Origin: Trueperaceae bacterium
GTDB lineage: Bacteria; Deinococcota; Deinococci; Deinococcales; Trueperaceae
Reading direction: 5' to 3'
Length of the DNA stretch: 13,066 bases
NCBI GenBank assembly: GCA_024636105.1
Contig: JAGXHO010000093.1
Span: 1-13,066 of the forward strand
The position numbers were made by a program, and so were the translations under genes. Shown here piece by piece: positions 7,117 through 12,826 of this stretch. The notes under the pieces are model-generated. The model did no database searches. It was given only the letters and a program-made list of their open reading frames with translations, and was not told the DNA's origin. Position 1 is the first letter of the stretch. Each line of letters opens with the position of its first letter.

Positions 7117-8328
7117 ATGCCCGATGCCGAGCGAACCTTCGCCCCCACCGTGGTCGGCGACGCCACCCCCCGACCCGCCAGCAGCTGGCGCGCGCTCCTC
7201 GACGAACCGGTGCTCGCCGGCCGCGCCGTCCCTTGGCTCGCGCCCGCGGCCCTCGACCACCTCGGCGATCCGGACGGCGAACGGGTCGACCTGCTCGTCG
7301 GTCGGCCGGTCGCGGTGCCGCGGCTGGCGCGCGGCCACGTGCGCGTGCGCGGCGCGGACCGCGTCGACTTCCTCCACGGGCAACTGAGTCAGGACGTGCG
7401 CAGGCTGGCGGAGGAGGCGGCCGCGCCTTCGCTGCTGCTCGACCACCGAGGGCGGCCGCAGGCGGGCCTCACCGTCCACCGTCGCCGCGACGACCTCTAC
7501 CTCGCCATCGACGACGGCCACGGCGCTGCGGCGCTCGCCGAGCTTCGGGCGCACGTCGTGTTCGATCAGGTCGAGCTCGACGACGTGGCCGAAGCGGCGG
7601 TGGGGGAGCGCGGGCTGGTGGCGTTCACGCTCGTCGCGGATGCGTTGGCGAGCGTCGTCCGCGAGCTCACCGCGGCCTTCCCGGCGCTGACCGCCGGCGC
7701 CGTCGACGCCGCGGTCGAGGTGGGTCGCACCGCGACGGTGCCGGTCGTCGAGGGCGGGGCGAGCGTGCTGCTGCGGTTCGGGACCCTGGGCCCGCTCGCG
7801 GTCGTCGACGTCGCGCTCTTGGCGCGCGACCTCCGCGAACCCTGGCACGCCCTCCTGGCCGCTGGCGTGCGCCCGGTCGGCGAGCGGGCCCTCACGGCGG
7901 CGCGCGTGGCCCATGGCGTCGCCACCGTGCGCGCCGAAGGCGCGCACGGTCTGCCGCAGGAGACGGGGCTAGCCGACCGGGTGCATCCGCGCAAGGGCTG
8001 CTACTTGGGGCAAGAGATCATGGCGCGCGTCGAAGCGCGCGGCCGCCTGCGCCGGGGCCTGTACGGCCTGGCGCTCGACGGGCCGCTGCCGGCGCTGGGG
8101 TTGGCGGCGGCCTGGCGCGTGGAGGACCTCGACGGCGCCACGGTCGGAGCTGTCGGCAGCGCGGCCCCCGCCCCCGATGGCGACGGTTGGTGGGCGCTCG
8201 CGGTGCTGCGCCACGACGCCGCCGAAGCGGCCGCGGACGCCGCCGGCTTCCCGTGGCGGGTGCGCCCCGATGGCGACGTCCCGCCGCTCGGTCCCGACGC
8301 GGTGGGCGCGGCGCTGAGGCCACTCTGA
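7117..8328 (+). CDS. ygfZ: YgfZ/GcvT-like folate-binding protein for Fe-S cluster maintenance
   Basis: 403 aa. The YgfZ signature K-G-C-[FY]-x-G-Q-E is present as KGCYLGQEIMAR with C295, and the N-terminal half has the GcvT-like line VRVRGADRVDFLHGQLSQDV (about 75-94). YgfZ proteins bind tetrahydrofolate and support the synthesis or repair of certain Fe-S enzymes in the cytoplasm; the invariant cysteine is required in E. coli. At 403 aa this is longer than E. coli YgfZ (326 aa). The extra length is mainly about 70 N-terminal residues rich in Ala, Pro and Asp before the first conserved strand, with some further residues at the C-terminus. ATG at 7117 is chosen for its fit with a leaderless-type promoter; a later start would still keep the domain. 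Confidence 0.88.
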   Translation: MPDAERTFAPTVVGDATPRPASSWRALLDEPVLAGRAVPWLAPAALDHLGDPDGERVDLLVGRPVAVPRLARGHVRVRGADRVDFLHGQLSQDVRRLAEEAAAPSLLLDHRGRPQAGLTVHRRRDDLYLAIDDGHGAAALAELRAHVVFDQVELDDVAEAAVGERGLVAFTLVADALASVVRELTAAFPALTAGAVDAAVEVGRTATVPVVEGGASVLLRFGTLGPLAVVDVALLARDLREPWHALLAAGVRPVGERALTAARVAHGVATVRAEGAHGLPQETGLADRVHPRKGCYLGQEIMARVEARGRLRRGLYGLALDGPLPALGLAAAWRVEDLDGATVGAVGSAAPAPDGDGWWALAVLRHDAAEAAADAAGFPWRVRPDGDVPPLGPDAVGAALRPL

Positions 8329-8393
8329 CCCGGGTTCGCGCTGCGGTCCTTCGTCGGGACCCGCCTCGTCGGACCCGTTCCGCGCCGGTGCGG

Positions 8394-8399
8394 TACGCT
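8394..8399 (+). promoter_or_regulatory. Possible -10 box TACGCT for the B12-binding gene
   Basis: TACGCT stands 29 nt before the ATG at 8429 in the 100-nt gap after ygfZ. The gap also contains GGTCC/GGACC arms around 8344-8362 that may form a weak hairpin. The evidence is the box and its spacing only. Confidence 0.3.
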
Positions 8400-8428
8400 G
8401 CGAGTCGCTCGCACGGAACCCGCTCCCC

Positions 8429-8848
8429 ATGATCCAGCCACCCATCCGCGTCCTCATCGCCAAGCCTGGCCTCGATGGCCACGACCGTGGCGCCAAGGTG
8501 GTCGCGCGCGCGCTGCGCGACGCCGGCATGGAGGTCGTGTACACCGGTCTGCGCCAGAGCGCCGACGCGATCGTGGTCGCGGCGCTCCAAGAGGACGTCG
8601 ATGCGGTCGGCCTCTCCGTGCTCTCCGGATCGCACCTCCACCACTTCGCCGAGGTCGTCTCGAAGCTGCGGCGTCAGGGGTTGGACGACGTGCTCGTGTT
8701 CGGCGGCGGCATCGTCCCGGACGCGGATCGTCCTGAGCTGGAGCGCCTGGGCGTCGGGGCGGTCTTCGGACCAGGCACGGACACCCACGTGGTGGTCGCG
8801 TACCTCGAGCGCGAGGTCGCCGACCGCCGTGCCGGTGGTTCCCGATGA
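8429..8848 (+). CDS. Stand-alone cobalamin-binding subunit, methylmalonyl-CoA mutase type
   Basis: 139 aa, the length of a free B12-binding domain. It carries the base-off cobalamin motif D-x-H-x-x-G as LDGHDRGAK (the His is the lower axial cobalt ligand), LSVLSGSHLHHF for the nucleotide-tail pocket, and the glycine-rich VFGGGIVPDAD. It starts RVLIAKPGLDGHDRG, typical of the C-terminal domain of methylmalonyl-CoA mutase and of the small subunit of split mutases. A split mutase needs a large catalytic subunit, which is not in this window. It could instead serve another acyl-CoA mutase such as an isobutyryl- or ethylmalonyl-CoA mutase. The stop shares an ATGA overlap with a possible 27-codon ORF. 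GGAAC at 12-8 nt before the ATG is a weak ribosome-binding site. Confidence 0.93.
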   Translation: MIQPPIRVLIAKPGLDGHDRGAKVVARALRDAGMEVVYTGLRQSADAIVVAALQEDVDAVGLSVLSGSHLHHFAEVVSKLRRQGLDDVLVFGGGIVPDADRPELERLGVGAVFGPGTDTHVVVAYLEREVADRRAGGSR

Positions 8849-8928
8849 ACCCAAGCGGCCCTTCCTTCGCGACGCTCGACCGTACTATCCTTCTCGGGAT
8901 GCGCCGTACCGGGGCCAAGCGCCCGTGA
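8845..8928 (+). CDS. Possible 27-codon bridging ORF (unproven)
   Basis: An ATG-TGA frame starting MNPSGPSFATLDR and ending MRRTGAKRP. Its ATG overlaps the B12-subunit stop (ATGA) and its TGA overlaps the next gene's GTG (GTGA), so it could pass ribosomes from one gene to the next. An internal ATG at 8899 gives a 9-codon version that could be read from a transcript starting at the TACTAT box. No family is recognised, and a frame this short can arise by chance. Confidence 0.3.
   Translation: MNPSGPSFATLDRTILLGMRRTGAKRP
8883..8888 (+). promoter_or_regulatory. -10-like box TACTAT before the LysM/M23 gene
   Basis: TACTAT stands 10 nt before ATG 8899 (internal start of the micro-ORF) and 36 nt before the GTG at 8925. 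It would give the peptidase gene its own promoter. No convincing -35 box is present at the usual distance. Confidence 0.4.
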
Positions 8929-9938
8929 ACCCTCGCGCCCCGACCGCGCACGCCGTCCGGATCGTCGCGCTGTTCCTGCTCCTCCTTCTCGCGCCGGCCG
9001 CCGTGGCCCAGAGCTTCGCCCTCGTCGAAGTGCGCCCCGGCGACGCGGTCGGCACCATCGCGCACCGCTATGGCGTCGACGTCGACGCGTTGTTGGACGC
9101 CAACGGCCTCGGCAGCCACTTGATCCGACCGGGTGACGTCCTGAAGGTCCCGCTCGTCGAAGCCCGAGGTGGCTTGGCCGAGCCTGCGCCCGAACCGCCC
9201 CCCGGCTTCCGACGCCACACCTTGGCGGGGGGCGAGACCCTGTCCGAGGTCGTGGAGCGCTACGGCATCTCCATGGCGGCCCTCGTCGGCGCCAACCCCG
9301 ACCTGTCCTCGCTCGATCGGCTTCCGGTCGGCGTGGAGTTGCTGATCCCGCCGGGCGAGGGGTTGGTGGTGGCTCTGGAGTACGGCGTCGAGCTGACCGA
9401 CCTGCTCGCGGCCTACGGCGCGGACCCGGCGACCGTCGCGCGCGCGAACCAACTGCGGGGCCCGCTCGACCTGCGCCCCGGCATGCTCCTGTTCCTGCCG
9501 GGCGTCGCGCCGGTGGCGGCGCTCGAGCGGCTGGCGCAGGTGCGCGAGCTCGAGAACACCTACGTCTGGCCGCTGCATGGTCGCTTGACGTCGTACTACG
9601 GCCGCCGCAACCTCGGCTTCGGCACCGCGGCGTTCCATCGTGGCCTCGACATCGCCGCCCCGACCGGGACCACGATCGTCGCCGCCCGTACGGGGACCGT
9701 CACCTTCGCCGGGTGGTCGGACCGCGGGTACGGCAACCTGGTCAAGATCCGCCACGCAGGTGGCGCCGAGACGTGGTACGCGCACGCCAGCCGCGTTCTG
9801 GTCCGGGTGGGGCAGAGCGTGTCGCAGGGAGAGCCGATCGCCCTCGTCGGTTCCACGGGCCTGTCCACCGGTCCGCACCTGCACTTGGAGCTGCACGTCC
9901 AGGGGATCGCGATCGACCCGCTCGCCGAACTGCGCTGA
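8925..9938 (+). CDS. Secreted LysM-repeat M23 (LytM-type) peptidoglycan endopeptidase
   Basis: 337 aa. The signal peptide has a hydrophobic core IVALFLLLLLAP and likely cleavage after AVA28. LysM modules bind peptidoglycan: module 1 (about 33-75, VEVRPGDAVGTIAHRYGVD to RPGDVLKVP), module 2 (about 95-142, HTLAGGETLSEVVERYGIS to VGVELLIP), and a third, weaker one (about 145-192). The C-terminal M23 domain has zinc ligands H238 and D242 (HRGLD), WYAH, and H318-L-H320. It should cut peptide bridges in the wall. All active-site residues are present, so it may be an active enzyme rather than an EnvC/NlpD-like activator. GTG at 8925 is the only start that precedes the signal peptide closely; it lacks a clear ribosome-binding site and overlaps a micro-ORF stop, which suggests coupling. 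Confidence 0.93.
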   Translation: MNPRAPTAHAVRIVALFLLLLLAPAAVAQSFALVEVRPGDAVGTIAHRYGVDVDALLDANGLGSHLIRPGDVLKVPLVEARGGLAEPAPEPPPGFRRHTLAGGETLSEVVERYGISMAALVGANPDLSSLDRLPVGVELLIPPGEGLVVALEYGVELTDLLAAYGADPATVARANQLRGPLDLRPGMLLFLPGVAPVAALERLAQVRELENTYVWPLHGRLTSYYGRRNLGFGTAAFHRGLDIAAPTGTTIVAARTGTVTFAGWSDRGYGNLVKIRHAGGAETWYAHASRVLVRVGQSVSQGEPIALVGSTGLSTGPHLHLELHVQGIAIDPLAELR

Positions 9939-9955
9939 GGAGCACCGCACGACGC

Positions 9956-9985
9956 GCGCCGCATCCCAGGCTCGGGATGCGGCGC
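9956..9985. terminator. Bidirectional terminator-like hairpin between convergent genes
   Basis: Perfect 12-bp stem GCGCCGCATCCC (9956-9967) / GGGATGCGGCGC (9974-9985) with loop AGGCTC. It starts 18 nt after the peptidase stop and lies 41 nt beyond the stop of the opposing zinc-ribbon gene. There is no T tract on either side, so intrinsic termination would be atypical. Confidence 0.65.
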
Positions 9986-10025
9986 TGCCTGTGAAGGCCA
10001 TCGGGCAGGGCCCGCGGGTCCGCCG

Positions 10026-10730
10026 TCAGGCCGCGGGTTCCTGGTAGAGCAGGCGCCCGCACGACGGGCAGCGCACGACGCCCTGTTGCTTGCGCACCTT
10101 CTGGATCACGTGGATGGGGAGCTGGACGTGGCACCCGCCGCAACGCTTGCCGTCCTGCAGGCCGACGAGCGCGAGCCCGCGGCGCGCTTTGCGCACCTGC
10201 TCGTACTGACGCAGGAGCATCGTCTCCACCGTGGTCGCGAGCCGATCGCGGCGATCGGCGATGTCGGCGTCACGAGCGTCGACTTCGGCGACCCGGGCTC
10301 GTTCGAGCTCCTCGGAGGCATCGAGCTCGGGCTCCACCTCGTCGAGCTGCGCCTGCAGTGCGGCGAGCTCGGTCGCCCTTGCCTCGAGCCGCTCCATGAG
10401 CGGCAGGGCGTCCTCTTCGACCTCCTGCGCGCGGGTCGCGAACTGCAGCTCCTGGTTCTGGAACTGCGACATCTCCTTGGCCGTCGCGGCGCGCAGCGCC
10501 GATTCGGACGCCGACTTGCGGCGCTCCTGCAGCGTCTTGAGCTCCAGGTCGGCAGCGGCCACCTGCCTGCGCAGGTCGTCGTGGTCGGCTTTGACGCGGT
10601 CGCGTTCGGTTTCGAGCTCGGCACGCCGCTTCCGCGATGCCAGCAGCTCTTGGGGGGTCTCGCCGCGCGCAGCGGCGAGCGCGTCGCGCTCCAGATCGAG
10701 GCCTTGGACCTCGCTCAGGGTCTCGAGCAT
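10026..10730 (-). CDS. Coiled-coil protein with C-terminal C4 zinc ribbon (CdsZ/DUF164 family)
   Basis: 234 aa. Residues about 5-185 are a long charged, helical coiled-coil hairpin without glycine-rich loops (ELETERDRVKADHDDLRRQ, SASESALRAATAKEMSQFQN). The end is a zinc ribbon with ligands C197 and C200 (RCGGC) and C221 and C224 (RCPSCG). This is the architecture of the zf-RING_7/DUF164 family, whose studied members include Helicobacter FlgZ/HP0958 and chlamydial CdsZ; in other bacteria the role is unknown. ATG at 10730 has a full AGGAGG at 10740-10735, though with only 4 nt spacing. The open frame extends upstream to 11012, but that part is arginine-rich shadow of the divergent gene. It converges with the LysM/M23 gene. 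Confidence 0.9.
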   Translation of the reverse strand: MLETLSEVQGLDLERDALAAARGETPQELLASRKRRAELETERDRVKADHDDLRRQVAAADLELKTLQERRKSASESALRAATAKEMSQFQNQELQFATRAQEVEEDALPLMERLEARATELAALQAQLDEVEPELDASEELERARVAEVDARDADIADRRDRLATTVETMLLRQYEQVRKARRGLALVGLQDGKRCGGCHVQLPIHVIQKVRKQQGVVRCPSCGRLLYQEPAA

Positions 10731-10817
10731 GCGGCCTCCTGAACGGCGACCGCCCCACGCGTACGGATCGCGAGGGGCGTCGGATGAGGCGGGTGGGGTT
10801 CGTTCTTCACGTCCCGC

Positions 10818-10823
10818 AGTGTA
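10818..10823 (-). promoter_or_regulatory. Extended -10 box (TGCTACACT) for the zinc-ribbon gene
   Basis: Read on the minus strand, TACACT at 10823-10818 is preceded by TGC (10826-10824), giving a TGnTAnnnT extended -10. Transcription would start near 10811 and leave a leader of about 80 nt that contains the AGGAGG ribosome-binding site. It lies back to back with the plus-strand TACACT at 10853. Confidence 0.5.
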
Positions 10824-10852
10824 GCACCGGTCGGAGCGGCGGCCGTCCGGGA

Positions 10853-10858
10853 TACACT
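10853..10858 (+). promoter_or_regulatory. Leaderless-type -10 box TACACT
   Basis: TACACT is followed by CGCGCC and then the GTG at 10865, a 6-nt spacer. Transcription starting at the usual distance would begin at or next to the start codon, and there is no ribosome-binding site. The string GATACACTCGCGC closely resembles that in front of ATG 5158. Confidence 0.55.
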
Positions 10859-10864
10859 CGCGCC

Positions 10865-11338
10865 GTGATCGAGGATTCCGTCGAGGGCTTCGTCGCCCGC
10901 TGGCGCACCCATGCGGTGCGCGCCATCGCGTTCGCCCGAGCCGAGGGGAGCCCGTTGCTCGAGCTCGGGATCGGCGACGCCGTGGTGCAGACGCTCGAGC
11001 GGACCGGTCCATACCTCGCGCCCACGGGTCCCGTCCGGGTGGTGCTCCACGCGATGACCCGCGGGTTCGACCCGGCGGAGCCCGACGAGCGCCGGCTGGA
11101 GAGCTCGGGGCTCGGTCGCGTCGAGGTCGCCGGTGCGGTCGTCGAGCGCGACGGCGCGGTCGTCGTGATCGACGCCGGGTACCCGGTGGTCGTCGGGCTC
11201 GACGATCCGGCGGGCGAAGCCGTGCCCCCCGGGGTCGGTGCCTGGGTGAGCTGCATGAGCCTCGCCCCCGTGCACGCCTTCGTGTTGCCGCCCGAGCGGG
11301 CGAGCGTCGCCGGCGTGCCGACCGACGAGCTCGTCTGA
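10865..11338 (+). CDS. Hypothetical protein, partner of the deacetylase-like gene
   Basis: 157 aa, not recognised. It starts MIEDSVEGFVARWRTHAVRAIAFARAEG, an amphipathic helical stretch. The middle and end are beta-rich: PVRVVLHAM (56-64), VEVAGAVVERDGAVVVIDAG (about 86-105) and PVVVGLDDP (107-115). GAWVSCMSLAPVHAFVLPPE (about 125-144) then carries the only cysteine. There is no signal peptide, membrane segment or known catalytic motif. GTG 10865 is chosen for its 6-nt distance from the TACACT box; the frame is open further upstream but would cross both promoters. Codon use and GC3 look like the neighbours. It ends 12 nt before the deacetylase gene, so the two are probably one transcript. The gene is well supported; the function is unknown. 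Confidence 0.8.
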   Translation: MIEDSVEGFVARWRTHAVRAIAFARAEGSPLLELGIGDAVVQTLERTGPYLAPTGPVRVVLHAMTRGFDPAEPDERRLESSGLGRVEVAGAVVERDGAVVVIDAGYPVVVGLDDPAGEAVPPGVGAWVSCMSLAPVHAFVLPPERASVAGVPTDELV

Positions 11339-11350
11339 GGACGCTGCTTC

Positions 11351-12244
11351 GTGCCGCACGGGTTCAGCCCCGCCCACCTGCCCGTCCCGCTGCCGCCCGG
11401 GCACCGTTTCCCGATGACCAAGTACGCGCTCTTGACCGAGCGGCTCCGCTGCGATGGGTGGACGGTCGCACCGGCGCCGCTCGCCCGCGACGCCGACCTG
11501 GCGCGCGCCCACGACCCGGCGTACCTGGGCGCCGTCGCCGGCTGCGCCCTCGATGCCCGCGCGGAGCGGCGCCTCGGCTTCCCGCAGAGCCCGCAGCTGG
11601 TGCGCCGCTCGCAAGCATCGGTGGGCGGCACGCTCGCGGCGGCGCGCTGGGCGCTCGCGCACGGGCTCGGCGTGTCGCTCGCCGGCGGAACGCATCACGC
11701 GTTCGGAGACCGCGGTGAGGGGTTCTGCGTCTACAACGACCTGGTCGTCGCCGCGCGCACCCTCCTCGACGAGGGCGCGGTCGGCCGCGTGCTCGTCGTC
11801 GACCTCGACGTCCATCAGGGCAACGGAACGGCTGCGATCTGCGCCGGCGACGAGCGGGTGGTGACCTACTCGGTGCACGGCGCGCGCAACTACCCGTTCG
11901 TGAAGGAAGCGAGCGATCTCGACGTGCCGCTCGACGACGGCACCGACGACGCCGCCTACCTCGAGGCGCTGGAGCGCACGCTGCCGCCGCTGTTCGCCGC
12001 CGTGGCGCCCGACCTGGTGCTCTACCAGGGGGGCGTCGACGTCCTGGAGGGCGATCGCTTCGGGCGACTGACGCTCACCGAAGCGGGCGTCGTCGCGCGC
12101 GACCGGACCGTCGCGGAGCTCTGCCGCGCCGCCGGGGCGCCGCTCGTCACGACCCTCGGCGGTGGGTACCACGCGGAGGTCGCCCGCACGGTCTCCGCGC
12201 ACGCGGCCGGGTTGACGGCCATCGCGGCGGTGCTCGCTGCGTAG
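11351..12244 (+). CDS. Histone-deacetylase-like amidohydrolase (AcuC/HDAC superfamily)
   Basis: 297 aa. These zinc enzymes remove acetyl groups from lysine or polyamines. The active site is complete: tandem catalytic histidines H115-H116 in GGTHHAFGD, zinc ligands D153 and H155 in DLDVHQGNG, third ligand D230 in GVDVLEGDRFG, and the transition-state tyrosine Y273 in LGGGYH. The N-terminus HRFPMTKYALL (18-28) is typical of the family and lies after the chosen GTG at 11351, ruling out the internal ATG at 11414 as the main start. GAGGA at 11337-11341, overlapping the previous stop, serves as ribosome-binding site. The compact size suggests a simple bacterial deacetylase. The substrate (an acetylated protein such as acetyl-CoA synthetase, or an acetyl-polyamine) cannot be told from sequence. 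Confidence 0.93.
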   Translation: MPHGFSPAHLPVPLPPGHRFPMTKYALLTERLRCDGWTVAPAPLARDADLARAHDPAYLGAVAGCALDARAERRLGFPQSPQLVRRSQASVGGTLAAARWALAHGLGVSLAGGTHHAFGDRGEGFCVYNDLVVAARTLLDEGAVGRVLVVDLDVHQGNGTAAICAGDERVVTYSVHGARNYPFVKEASDLDVPLDDGTDDAAYLEALERTLPPLFAAVAPDLVLYQGGVDVLEGDRFGRLTLTEAGVVARDRTVAELCRAAGAPLVTTLGGGYHAEVARTVSAHAAGLTAIAAVLAA

Positions 12245-12264
12245 CCCGCGGTCCGGACCGCGGG
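12245..12264. terminator. Perfect 20-nt GC palindrome after the deacetylase gene
   Basis: CCCGCGGTCCGGACCGCGGG starts at the base after the TAG stop. In RNA it folds to an 8-bp stem with a CCGG loop. It has no following T tract. A terminator is the likeliest role; as a symmetric DNA site just upstream of the next promoter it could also bind a dimeric regulator. Confidence 0.5.
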
Positions 12265-12275
12265 CGGGGACCTGC

Positions 12276-12281
12276 TAGGCT
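12276..12281 (+). promoter_or_regulatory. Extended -10 box (TGCTAGGCT), leaderless type, for the DUF512 gene
   Basis: TAGGCT preceded by TGC fits TGnTAnnnT and stands 8 nt before the GTG at 12290. There is no ribosome-binding site between them, so the mRNA would be leaderless or nearly so. Confidence 0.5.
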
Positions 12282-12289
12282 GGCACGTC

Positions 12290-12826
12290 GTGCCGCTGAC
12301 CCGCCCCACCCCCACCGATCCGAACGTGCCGCCGTACGTCGCGCCCGTGCGCTCCGTCGCCGCGGGCTCGCCCGCCGCACGAGCGGGCGTCGAGGCCGGT
12401 TGGGAGCTCGTCCGGATCAACGGCCAGTGGGTGCCCGACGTGCTCGCCTACCGCCGCGAGCTCGAGCGCGGGCGCGCGGTGCTCGAGATGCGCGCGACCG
12501 CCGGCGGCATCGAACGCGTCTTCGAGGTCGAGTGGGAGGACCCCGGCCTCGAGTTCGACGACGTGATCTTCGATGGTCTGAGGCTGTGCGCGAACAAGTG
12601 CGAGTTCTGCTACGTGCATCAGATGCCCAAGGGCTTCCGCAAGAGCTTGTATACGATGGACGACGACTACCGCACGAGCTTCCTCTACGGGAGCTTCGTG
12701 ACCCTGACGAACCTCACCGAGGGCGACGTGCAGCGGATCCTCGACGAGCACCTGTCGCCGCTCTACGTCAGCGTGCACACCGCCGACGAGGCGCTGCGCG
12801 CCGACATGATGAAGTGGTGGCGCTGA
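12290..12826 (+). CDS. PDZ / radical SAM / DUF512 protein, N-terminal part, closed by an apparent frameshift
   Basis: 178 codons from GTG 12290. A PDZ-like domain (about 14-70) includes VRSVAAGSPAARAGVEAGWE, RINGQWV and VLAYRREL. A radical SAM core follows, with C100, C104 and C107 in LCANKCEFCYVHQMPKGFRK; the 4Fe-4S cysteines have C-x3-C-x2-C spacing. The frame reaches LSPLYVSVHTADEALRADMM and then stops at TGA 12824, in the middle of the expected barrel. The DUF512 family continues for some 270 more residues, and the continuation is present one frame away (next entry). A missing base at CGCTG (about 12821-12825; CGCCTG would restore the frame) explains it. The family's function is not established. 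Either a real mutation or a sequencing error. Confidence 0.85.
   Translation: MPLTRPTPTDPNVPPYVAPVRSVAAGSPAARAGVEAGWELVRINGQWVPDVLAYRRELERGRAVLEMRATAGGIERVFEVEWEDPGLEFDDVIFDGLRLCANKCEFCYVHQMPKGFRKSLYTMDDDYRTSFLYGSFVTLTNLTEGDVQRILDEHLSPLYVSVHTADEALRADMMKWWR

Noticed and set aside
5119..7947. A 942-codon open frame on the minus strand opposite prfB, the phosphoesterase and ygfZ
   Set aside because: It is antisense to three genes with clear family motifs, has low-complexity His/Arg/Val/Asp-rich composition typical of high-GC shadow frames, and shows no domain.
10731..11012. N-terminal extension of the zinc-ribbon protein
   Set aside because: It would run through the divergent promoter region and is Arg/Ser-rich shadow of the 157-aa gene; the ATG at 10730 has a perfect AGGAGG.
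10715..12202. A 495-codon minus-strand frame opposite the hypothetical and deacetylase genes
   Set aside because: It is the antisense of a complete HDAC active site and of its partner, with no recognisable domain and a biased composition.
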